Below, piece after piece: positions 1 through 5,075 of a stretch of 7,734 nt of DNA; the stretch's first letter is position 1, and each line of letters begins with the position of its first letter. The notes under the pieces were generated by a model. The model had not been told where the DNA came from. It did no database searches and saw only the letters and a list, made by a program, of their open reading frames with translations. This DNA comes from Acidaminococcaceae bacterium. Its GTDB lineage: Bacteria > Bacillota > Negativicutes > Acidaminococcales > Acidaminococcaceae. The translations under genes and the position numbers were made by a program. The DNA is taken from positions 1 through 7,734 of the forward strand of contig JAKSOM010000043.1 in assembly GCA_024405585.1 (NCBI GenBank). The letters are read 5' to 3'.

Positions 1-25
1 TTCTTACTGTTTTTTCAAAAAGTAA

Positions 26-41
26 AAAGTGTCCACACTTT
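26..41. other. Short perfect inverted repeat at the left edge
   Basis: AAAGTGT-CC-ACACTTT is a 7-bp perfect inverted repeat with a 2-bp centre. It lies in about 78 bases that hold no convincing gene. It is followed by an AT-rich stretch with TATAGTATAAG that could contain a -10 element, but no matching -35 is evident. It could be an operator or the end of a mobile element whose body lies to the left; the window does not decide. Confidence 0.3.
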
Positions 42-78
42 GGGGTATAGTATAAGAATTTTTGTGTGATGACAAATG

Positions 79-121
79 AAAACGCTTGCGATTGAAATGG
101 TTTCCGCTCGCAAGCGTTTTT
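79..121 (-). terminator. Hairpin terminator after fabK, probably bidirectional
   Basis: A 13-bp perfect stem pairs AAAACGCTTGCGA (79-91) with TCGCAAGCGTTTT (108-120). The loop can form a further small GAAA/TTTC helix. On the - strand the stem starts 13 nt after the fabK stop and ends in a run of four T. On the + strand it ends in TTTTT followed by GTTT. It can therefore end the GT51-fabK transcript and also stop + strand transcription coming from the left. Confidence 0.8.
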
Positions 122-133
122 GTTTCGGTAGTG

Positions 134-1078
134 TTATTGCAGCAGAGTTTCCGCCTTTTTCAGTGTGGCGGTACATTCTGCCATCAGGTCTTCTATGACT
201 TGGGCCACGGGTTTGATTTCTTTGAGTACGTTCAGGGCCTGACCCACCATGATGGTACCGTTTTCGATGTCCCCTTTGATGAGGCCTTTGTAGTTGGTGC
301 CGGTGCCCAGTTCTATCAGTTCCTGATCCGGGGCGCCCTGGGTTTCCCTTTGCAGATATTTGTCCGTGAATTTGTTCCGCAGGCAGCGTACCCCATGGTT
401 GCGGCTGTAGCCGGTGGTTACGCTGTCCGTATCTGTGGCAGCCATGATGAGGGCTTTGGCGGCGGGATGTATGTTGCTTTCGTTGGTGAGGAGGAAGCGG
501 CTGCCGATTTGCACTCCGGCCGCACCCATCAGGAGTGCCGCTGCCATAGCCCTGCCGTCGCTGATGCCTCCGGCTACGATGACGGGGATGCTTTTAACAT
601 TTCCCAGGACATTTTCCATTAGGGCCATGGTGGTCTGCTGGCCGATGTGCCCCCCGGATTCCATGCCTTCGATGATGATGGCATCCGCTTTGTTGTCCGC
701 CATCCTTTGGGCCAGTTTTACATTGGGGACCACGGGGATGACTTTTATGCCGGCGGTTTTCAGTTTGTCCATCACCAGGAGGGGGTTGCCGGCACCGGTG
801 GTGACAAAGTCCACTTTTTCCCGGCAGATTACACCGGTGATTTCCATAATGTTTTGGGCTTGAAGCATGATGTTTACGCCAAAGGGTTTGTCCGTCAGGG
901 TTCTGGTTTTGCGGATTTCTTTTTGCAGCCATTCCGTCGTCCTGCCGCTGGCGGCGATGATGCCGGCTCCGCCTGAGTTGGATACCGCCGCTACCAGTTC
1001 CGCTTCGCTGCACCAGGCCATGCCGCCCTGCAGGATGGGGTATTTTATCTTCAGTAATTCAGTGAGTTTTGTTTGCAT
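134..1078 (-). CDS. fabK: Enoyl-[acyl-carrier-protein] reductase II (FabK-like flavoprotein)
   Basis: This 314-residue TIM-barrel flavoprotein belongs to the nitronate monooxygenase/FabK family. FabK reduces the enoyl-ACP double bond in the last step of each fatty acid elongation cycle in the cytoplasm, using NAD(P)H and FMN. Visible signatures are PILQGGMAW (residues 14-22), LTDKPFGVNIML (61-72), VTTGAGNP (92-99), EGMESGGHIG (137-146) with the conserved His144, and the FMN phosphate-binding segment VAGGISDGRAMAAAL (168-182) followed by GAAGVQIGSRF (185-195). The resemblance to pneumococcal FabK as I recall it is strong over the full length, which argues against a plain nitronate monooxygenase. 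The start is supported by AAGGAGA ending 5 nt before the ATG. It lies 15 bp downstream of the GT51 gene and is probably cotranscribed with it. No other fab genes are in view, so its role as the main enoyl reductase is inferred. Confidence 0.88.
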   Translation of the reverse strand: MQTKLTELLKIKYPILQGGMAWCSEAELVAAVSNSGGAGIIAASGRTTEWLQKEIRKTRTLTDKPFGVNIMLQAQNIMEITGVICREKVDFVTTGAGNPLLVMDKLKTAGIKVIPVVPNVKLAQRMADNKADAIIIEGMESGGHIGQQTTMALMENVLGNVKSIPVIVAGGISDGRAMAAALLMGAAGVQIGSRFLLTNESNIHPAAKALIMAATDTDSVTTGYSRNHGVRCLRNKFTDKYLQRETQGAPDQELIELGTGTNYKGLIKGDIENGTIMVGQALNVLKEIKPVAQVIEDLMAECTATLKKAETLLQ

Positions 1079-1093
1079 TTTTGTCTCCTTGTT

Positions 1094-1960
1094 TTAAAGT
1101 ACCATATTGTCCTGATGGCTGATGACCGCACCGTTGCGGAGATAGACATCAGCGGATTTGGCTTTCCGGCATTGGTTCTGGGTGAGGAAGCCGTAGTGTT
1201 GGATGGCATCCAGCACCCGTTCCTGCCGCTTTTGTGCGCCCTGGGGATTTTTGTAGGGGTTAAGGGTGGAGGGGGAGTTGGGCAGTCCTGCCAAAAGGGC
1301 CGCTTCCTCCAGTTTCATAATGATGGGGGCCTTGTTGAAGAGGTTTTCACAGGCCCGGTTGGCACCGTAACAATCCATGCCGAAGTAGGTGGAGTTGAGG
1401 TAGAGTTCCAAAATATCGTCCTTGGAGTATTTGGATTCCATGACGAAGGCCAGCATGGCTTCCAGCACTTTGCGGCTCATGGTCTGTTCGTTGCTGAGAA
1501 AGAGGTTTTTCACCAGTTGCTGGGTTATGGTGCTGCCTCCCTGGAGAATTTCGCCGGCACTGGAATTGATCATCATGGCCCGGACAATGCCGTCCATGCT
1601 GATGGCACTGTGGGTGTAGAAATCGTGGTCTTCAATGGCGATGATGGCGTGCTGCAGATTCATGCTGAGGGATTCCAAAGGCAGGTAATCCTTTCTGGCC
1701 CGGATGGGGTTTATGGTTTCCTCCATAAAAATCATGTGGTACATGATTTGGACCGGTTCCGGCCAGGATTCTCTGGCCGGCAGCAGCCCCAGGGCATAGT
1801 TTTTGGCCCGGATCAGGGATTCATCCGTTTCTTGGGTGATTTTTTCCCTGGGGGCGACGCTGGGGAGGGAATCGGATCTGTCGTCACCGTAGTTGTGGTA
1901 GCCGTAGAGCCCCGCTACAACTAATGTAATTAATATAAATTTTTTTATCATAGTGAACAT
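1094..1960 (-). CDS. Monofunctional GT51 peptidoglycan glycosyltransferase (penicillin-binding protein 1 type)
   Basis: This 288-residue protein should polymerise lipid II into glycan strands at the outer face of the membrane. A basic and hydrophobic N-terminus (about residues 5-20) is a signal anchor. The GT51 motifs follow in order: AIEDHDFYTH with catalytic Glu110 (motif 1), QGGSTITQQLVKNLFL from 140 (motif 2), SRKVLEAMLA with the second conserved Glu167 (motif 3), and ESKYSKDDILELYLN with TYFG (175-194). The chain ends soon after the glycosyltransferase domain, so there is no transpeptidase domain. It is either a true monofunctional transglycosylase or a class A PBP shortened at its end. 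Motif 1 has HSA where most members have HxG. The start at 1960 is forced by an in-frame TAA two codons upstream, and the ribosome site there is weak (GTGG). It is the first gene of a - strand pair with fabK. Confidence 0.88.
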   Translation of the reverse strand: MFTMIKKFILITLVVAGLYGYHNYGDDRSDSLPSVAPREKITQETDESLIRAKNYALGLLPARESWPEPVQIMYHMIFMEETINPIRARKDYLPLESLSMNLQHAIIAIEDHDFYTHSAISMDGIVRAMMINSSAGEILQGGSTITQQLVKNLFLSNEQTMSRKVLEAMLAFVMESKYSKDDILELYLNSTYFGMDCYGANRACENLFNKAPIIMKLEEAALLAGLPNSPSTLNPYKNPQGAQKRQERVLDAIQHYGFLTQNQCRKAKSADVYLRNGAVISHQDNMVL

Positions 1961-2093
1961 ATTTTACCACAGGGATAAAAAAAATAAAATAACTATATAC
2001 AAATCTTGCAAAAGGCATTAGAATATCCCCATAAAATTTTGACTCATTCCAATTGAGGGTTGCTTTGGGCAACCTTGGGGAGAGGGGGTTCTT
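1961..2093. promoter_or_regulatory. Divergent control region between the GT51 gene and argC
   Basis: This AT-rich region must hold promoters for both directions. For argC, TTGCAA (2006-2011) and CATAAA (2030-2035) are 18 bp apart and are the best pair I see, but it is mediocre. Two stretches resemble half ARG boxes: TATATACAAA (1994-2003) and CTTGCAAAA (2005-2013). Neither forms a full 18-bp palindrome like those before argF. A hairpin, GGTTGC/GCAACC with flanking weak pairs (2056-2076), lies just ahead of the argC ribosome site. I could not fix a convincing promoter for the - strand genes. Confidence 0.3.
2079..2088 (+). promoter_or_regulatory. argC ribosome binding site
   Basis: GGAGAGGGGG lies 5 nt before the ATG at 2094. 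It offers two overlapping Shine-Dalgarno registers (GGAG and AGGGGG) and supports this start. It directly follows the 2056-2076 hairpin. Confidence 0.6.
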
Positions 2094-3128
2094 ATGAGAG
2101 CAAGTGTTATCGGGGCAACCGGTTTTGCGGGGGTGGAATTGGTCCGTTTGCTGTTGGGCCATCCCCAGGCGGAGCTTGCCATGATTACCAGCGAGAGCAG
2201 TACCGGCGAATTGCTGACGAAGATGTATCCGCATCTCAAGGGCAGGTTGGACAAGGAACTTACCAGTATGCGGGATATGCAGGCCATTGCCAAAGTCAGC
2301 GATGTAATTTTTATCGCCCTGCCCCATGGGCATGCCATGAAGATTGCCAAGGAATTGAAGAACGAAAATGTGAAGATTATTGATCTCGGAGGGGATTACC
2401 GTTTTAAGGACCCCAAGGTTTTTGAGCAGTGGTACAAGGTGGAACATGTGGACCCGACCACACAGGCGGTCTATGGGTTGGTGGAACTTTACCGGGACAG
2501 GGTGAAGGGAGCCAAGTTGGTGGCCAATCCCGGATGTTACACCACCGCCAGCATTTTGGCGCGGGTGCCCCTTCTGAAGGAAAAACTTATCAGTACTGAG
2601 GGGATTGTGGTGGATTCCAAGAGCGGTACCACCGGGGCGGGCCGTTCCCTTAAGTTGGGCAGTTTATACGAGAGTGTTAATGAGAGTTTCAAGGCCTACG
2701 GGGTGGCCAGCCACCGTCATACTCCGGAGATTGAGCAGGCCTATGAGGATTTTGCCGGGGAGCCGGTGGTGATTCAGTTCACCCCCCATCTGTTGCCGGT
2801 GGACAGGGGGATTTATTCCACCTGTTATGCGGAACTGAAGGAAGGTGTGACTGACGCTCAGGTGGCAGGGGCCTTTGAGTCCATGTACGGCAAGGAATAT
2901 TTTGTCCGGCTTCTGGGCAAGGGTGTGCCTCCGGAGTTGAAGAATACCCGTGCTTCTAATTACGTGGATATCGGTTGGGAGATTGACCGCCGAACCAATC
3001 GGGTTATTGTGATGAGCGCCTTGGATAATTTGGTGAAGGGTGCTGCGGGCCAGGCGGTGCAGAATATGAATGTGATGTTTGGATTGCCGGAGCAGATGGG
3101 GCTGGAGGCGTTGCCCGTATATCCCTGA
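2094..3128 (+). CDS. argC: N-acetyl-gamma-glutamyl-phosphate reductase
   Basis: ArgC reduces N-acetylglutamyl phosphate with NADPH to N-acetylglutamate semialdehyde, the third step of ornithine synthesis in the cytoplasm. The 344-residue protein is full length for the family. It opens with the Rossmann motif GATGFAG (residues 7-13). ALPHGHA (75-81) and DLGGDYR (97-103) follow. The catalytic cysteine is Cys148 in NPGCYTT, and SKSGTTGAGR (175-184) and HRHTPEI (207-213) with the expected active-site histidine come next. The C-terminal NLVKGAAGQAVQN is typical of the family. It is the first gene of the arginine cluster and reads away from the divergent GT51 gene. It ends at TGA (3126-3128), and a tandem heptamer array begins only two bases later. 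Confidence 0.97.
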   Translation: MRASVIGATGFAGVELVRLLLGHPQAELAMITSESSTGELLTKMYPHLKGRLDKELTSMRDMQAIAKVSDVIFIALPHGHAMKIAKELKNENVKIIDLGGDYRFKDPKVFEQWYKVEHVDPTTQAVYGLVELYRDRVKGAKLVANPGCYTTASILARVPLLKEKLISTEGIVVDSKSGTTGAGRSLKLGSLYESVNESFKAYGVASHRHTPEIEQAYEDFAGEPVVIQFTPHLLPVDRGIYSTCYAELKEGVTDAQVAGAFESMYGKEYFVRLLGKGVPPELKNTRASNYVDIGWEIDRRTNRVIVMSALDNLVKGAAGQAVQNMNVMFGLPEQMGLEALPVYP

Positions 3129-3130
3129 TA

Positions 3131-3165
3131 TAGGTTTCGGGTGTCAGGTTTCAGGTGTCAGGTGA
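3131..3165 (+). repeat. Tandem 7-bp repeat array after argC (left flank of the four-helix cassette)
   Basis: Five consecutive heptamers read TAGGTTT, CGGGTGT, CAGGTTT, CAGGTGT and CAGGTGA, all fitting YRGGTKW with small changes. The array starts 2 bp after the argC stop. The same unit recurs inverted at 3564-3584 and direct at 4812-4846, with a two-unit remnant after argD. Confidence 0.75.
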
Positions 3166-3192
3166 CGTTTTTGAATATTAGGTTGTAACATT

Positions 3193-3564
3193 GTGGTTAA
3201 GTGTCATAGAGATTTATTAGTTTGGCAAAAGGCAATGGATTTGGTTGTTGAAATATACAGACTAATCAGAAGTTTGCCAAAGGAAGAGAATTACGCTTTG
3301 GCTGATCAGATGCGTAGAGCGGTTGTGTCCATACCTTCCAATATTGCTGAAGGCAAGGGAAGAACTTCCCTGAAGGATTATTTGAGATTTTTGGCAATTG
3401 CTAATGGCTCTTGTGCAGAGTTGGATACGCAAATAGAATTAGCGATAAGGTTAAGGTATTTTTCAGAGGAACAGGCAGCGAACAGTAAAGGATTGCTGAC
3501 TGAGGTTGGAAAAATGTTAACTGTAATGCAGGTAAGATTGAATAATCCGAAATCTGAAAGCTAA
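3193..3564 (+). CDS. Four-helix bundle protein (S23 / 23S rRNA intervening-sequence family)
   Basis: This 123-residue protein matches a widespread family of unknown biochemical function. Members were first noticed in intervening sequences of 23S rRNA genes and are related to the accessory Avd protein of diversity-generating retroelements. Recognisable features are RDLLVWQKAMDLVVEIYRL near the N-terminus, LADQMRRAVVSIPSNIAEGKGR (about 36-57), DYLRFLAIANGSCAELDTQIELA (about 62-84) and a final helix ending in MLTVMQVRLN. Four amphipathic helices are expected, without signal peptide or membrane segment. The start is GTG; an in-frame TGA seven codons upstream leaves few alternatives, and only a weak TAGGT lies ahead of it. 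Codon use is more AT-rich than in neighbouring arg genes. It interrupts the arg operon and has no expected role in arginine synthesis. Confidence 0.85.
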   Translation: MVKCHRDLLVWQKAMDLVVEIYRLIRSLPKEENYALADQMRRAVVSIPSNIAEGKGRTSLKDYLRFLAIANGSCAELDTQIELAIRLRYFSEEQAANSKGLLTEVGKMLTVMQVRLNNPKSES

Positions 3565-3584
3565 AACCTAAAACCTGAAACCTA
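3564..3584 (-). repeat. Inverted 7-bp repeat array (right flank of the four-helix cassette)
   Basis: On the + strand the three units read AAACCTA, AAACCTG and AAACCTA, i.e. TAGGTTT, CAGGTTT and TAGGTTT on the - strand. These are the same heptamers as after argC but reversed. The array begins on the last base of the ORF stop codon and ends 5 bp before the argJ ribosome site. Confidence 0.7.
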
Positions 3585-3588
3585 AGGA

Positions 3589-3595
3589 TGGAGGT
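3589..3595 (+). promoter_or_regulatory. argJ ribosome binding site
   Basis: TGGAGGT lies 6 nt before the first of two tandem ATG codons (3602 and 3605). It favours the first but does not strictly exclude the second. Confidence 0.7.
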
Positions 3596-3601
3596 GCATT
3601 T

Positions 3602-4810
3602 ATGATGAAAAAAATTGACGGCTGGCTGACCGCACCCAAAGGTTTTTTGGCGGGCGGAGTGACAGCAGGTTTGAAGAAGAGCGGCAAGCCGGATTTGGCG
3701 GTGGTGTATAGTGAAGTTCCTGCTGCCTGCGGTGCGGTGTTCACTCAAAATAAGATGTGTGCCGCCCCGGTGCTGGTGGACAGGGAAGTGGCTCAGGGTG
3801 ATTTCGCCCGGGGCATTGTGGTGAACAGCGGTTGTGCCAATGCCTGTACGGGGCTGAAGGGTTTGGCAGATGCCCGGGAGATGCAAAGTTTTGCGGCGGG
3901 CCTGTGGCAGGTGAAACTGAATGAGATTTTTGTTTGCAGTACCGGTGTTATCGGGGCTTTTATGCCCATGGATATTGTCCGCAAGGGCATCAAGAATGCC
4001 ATTGAGGTGATGGGCAGGGATGGGGGCCTGGCTTGTGCTGAGGCCATCCAGACCACGGATACTTTCATCAAGCACAGTGCCTATACTACGGTTATCGGCG
4101 GCAAGGAAGTGACGGTGGCGGGTATCGCCAAGGGGGCGGGGATGATTGCCCCCAATATGGCCACCATGCTGACTTTTCTCACTACGGATGGGGCGGTGGA
4201 GCCGGCCCTGCTGAAGCGGATGGTGAAGAGGGTGGCGGACCGCAGCTACAATATGGTTGTGGTGGACGGGGACACCAGCACCAACGACAGCATGATTGTG
4301 CTGGCCAACGGTTTGGCGGGCAATGACAGGATTACGGATGAAAACCATCCCGATTATGAGGCATTCTATGAGGCGCTGCAGGCGGTGGCTGTTGATTTGG
4401 CCAAGATGATTGCCCATGACGGTGAGGGTGCCACTAAGTTTTTGGAAGTAAATGTGGTTGGGGCTAAGAATTTTGCCGAAGCCAAGACGGCGGCCATGGC
4501 CATTGCCAAGTCGCCTTTGGTGAAGACCGCCTTTTTCGGAGAGGACCCCAACTGGGGCCGCATCGTCTGTGCCGCCGGTTACAGCGGGGCGGAGATGATT
4601 GCGGATAAGGTTAATCTTTCCATCGGGGGCATCCGTTTGGTGGAAAAGGGGTTGAATTGCAATGTGGCTTTGGAAACACTGAAACCCATTATGGCGGAAA
4701 AAGAAATTTCTATGGAGATTGATTTGGCGGCTGGAGAGGCAAAAGCAACGGTGTGGACTTGTGATTTCAGTTATGAGTATGTTAAAATAAACGGAGAGTA
4801 TCACACATAA
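3602..4810 (+). CDS. argJ: Glutamate N-acetyltransferase (ornithine acetyltransferase), probably bifunctional
   Basis: ArgJ transfers the acetyl group from N-acetylornithine to glutamate, releasing ornithine and regenerating N-acetylglutamate. Bifunctional members also acetylate glutamate from acetyl-CoA. The 402-residue precursor is of normal length. It contains NSGCAN (75-80), the oxyanion-hole Thr-Gly in CSTGVIG (112-118), and the self-cleavage region KGAGMIAPNMATML (177-190). There the chain is expected to split before Thr188, which becomes the N-terminal nucleophile of the beta chain. Further conserved pieces are DGDTSTNDS (243-251), AHDGEGATKF and GEDPNWGRI, and it ends in the typical GEYHT. 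No argA is in view, and NAGK looks arginine-sensitive, which fits a cyclic pathway. Whether it also uses acetyl-CoA cannot be read from sequence alone. The start has tandem ATG codons. Confidence 0.97.
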   Translation: MMKKIDGWLTAPKGFLAGGVTAGLKKSGKPDLAVVYSEVPAACGAVFTQNKMCAAPVLVDREVAQGDFARGIVVNSGCANACTGLKGLADAREMQSFAAGLWQVKLNEIFVCSTGVIGAFMPMDIVRKGIKNAIEVMGRDGGLACAEAIQTTDTFIKHSAYTTVIGGKEVTVAGIAKGAGMIAPNMATMLTFLTTDGAVEPALLKRMVKRVADRSYNMVVVDGDTSTNDSMIVLANGLAGNDRITDENHPDYEAFYEALQAVAVDLAKMIAHDGEGATKFLEVNVVGAKNFAEAKTAAMAIAKSPLVKTAFFGEDPNWGRIVCAAGYSGAEMIADKVNLSIGGIRLVEKGLNCNVALETLKPIMAEKEISMEIDLAAGEAKATVWTCDFSYEYVKINGEYHT

Positions 4811-4811
4811 T

Positions 4812-4846
4812 TAGGTGTTAGGTATCAGGTGTCAGGTTACAGGAAA
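4812..4846 (+). repeat. Tandem 7-bp repeat array after argJ
   Basis: Five heptamers read TAGGTGT, TAGGTAT, CAGGTGT, CAGGTTA and CAGGAAA. The array starts one base after the argJ TAA. It has the same unit, orientation and copy number as the array after argC, and the last unit decays. Confidence 0.7.
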
Positions 4847-4868
4847 GTTTGCAAAATGCGAACTTTTT

Positions 4869-4919
4869 CCGCCCCAGGCGTGGGGCGGGGGACCGTCTAA
4901 AGGAACAAAGAAAGACGGT
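4869..4919. repeat. Double-hairpin palindromic element between argJ and argB
   Basis: The first hairpin is CCGCCCCA-GGCG-TGGGGCGG (4869-4888), a perfect 8-bp stem with a 4-nt loop. The second pairs ACCGTCT (4892-4898) with AGACGGT (4913-4919) over a 14-nt A-rich loop, and is followed by GGTGGGGTCGC. There is no U-run, so it is not a standard terminator. Its GC-rich composition contrasts with the AT-rich bases around it, which suggests a dispersed REP-like or MITE-like intergenic element. Only one copy is visible here, so that class is inferred. Confidence 0.45.
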
Positions 4920-4985
4920 GGTGGGGTCGCTCGCTTCAAGTTTATATTTGTAAATTATAAATTTACGACAGAAAGTTTCAATGGT

Positions 4986-4991
4986 TATAAT
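4986..4991 (+). promoter_or_regulatory. Possible internal promoter -10 element before argB
   Basis: There is a perfect TATAAT with TTACGA (4963-4968) 17 bp upstream, which matches the -35 consensus poorly. The site lies 85 bp ahead of argB in AT-rich DNA. It could give argBD expression independent of the repeat-filled argJ-argB gap. An imperfect palindrome, TTTTGC-TAA-GCAAAA (4998-5012), sits just downstream where a regulator could bind. Confidence 0.25.
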
Positions 4992-5020
4992 CGGTAGTTT
5001 TGCTAAGCAAAATTGTCAAT

Positions 5021-5055
5021 AATTGCGTATTACGAATTGCGAATTACGCATTATA
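5021..5055. repeat. Second heptamer array (ATTRCG type) before argB
   Basis: Successive 7-bp units read AATTGCG, TATTACG, AATTGCG and AATTACG, and a fifth unit, CATTATA, decays. The period is seven, as in the AGGT-type arrays, but the unit is unrelated. The array ends just ahead of the argB ribosome site. Confidence 0.6.
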
Positions 5056-5061
5056 AAAATT

Positions 5062-5067
5062 AGGAGG
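5062..5067 (+). promoter_or_regulatory. argB ribosome binding site
   Basis: A perfect AGGAGG lies 8 nt before the ATG at 5076. It fixes the argB start and is the strongest ribosome site in the window. Confidence 0.85.
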
Positions 5068-5075
5068 ATAAATTA

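Larger units (their letters stand above)
3131..3585 (+). mobile_element. Putative inserted cassette: four-helix-bundle ORF between inverted heptamer arrays
   Basis: The small ORF at 3193-3564 is flanked by the same 7-bp repeat in opposite orientations. TCAGGTTTCAGG (3144-3155) matches the reverse complement of CCTGAAACCTAA (3574-3585) at 11 of 12 positions. Removing the block would bring the argC stop close to the argJ ribosome site, giving normal operon spacing. The ORF is AT-richer at third codon positions than argC and argJ. No transposase or target-site duplication is evident, so mobility is inferred from layout only. Confidence 0.4.

Noticed and set aside
1073..1924. + strand open frame of 283 codons over the GT51 gene, and several over fabK (86-622, 414-863, 647-976)
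   Set aside because: Opposite-strand shadows. The - strand frames carry all GT51 and FabK motifs in order.
1884..2447. - strand open frames crossing the argC 5' end (187 and 110 codons)
   Set aside because: They overlap argC and the divergent control region without motifs. argC and the GT51 gene explain the DNA.
3131..3584. CRISPR array or diversity-generating retroelement
   Set aside because: The repeat units are contiguous 7-mers without spacers. Although the ORF is related to Avd, no reverse transcriptase or template/variable repeat pair is present.
3401..4804. Long - strand open frame (467 codons) opposite argJ
   Set aside because: It mirrors argJ, which has full-length family motifs. 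The translation is rich in His, Gln and Arg, as expected from antisense of a GC-biased gene, and shows no family signature or credible ribosome site.
4869..4888. Rho-independent terminator after argJ
   Set aside because: The GC-rich stem is followed by GGGACCGTC rather than a U-run on the + strand. On the - strand TTTTT-complement bases give AAAAAG, so it is no standard terminator for + strand genes.
4815..4997. 60-codon + strand open frame between argJ and argB
   Set aside because: It begins inside the heptamer array and runs through the double hairpin. There is no ribosome site, and the translation reflects repeat DNA (GGGP- and GGGV-like stretches).
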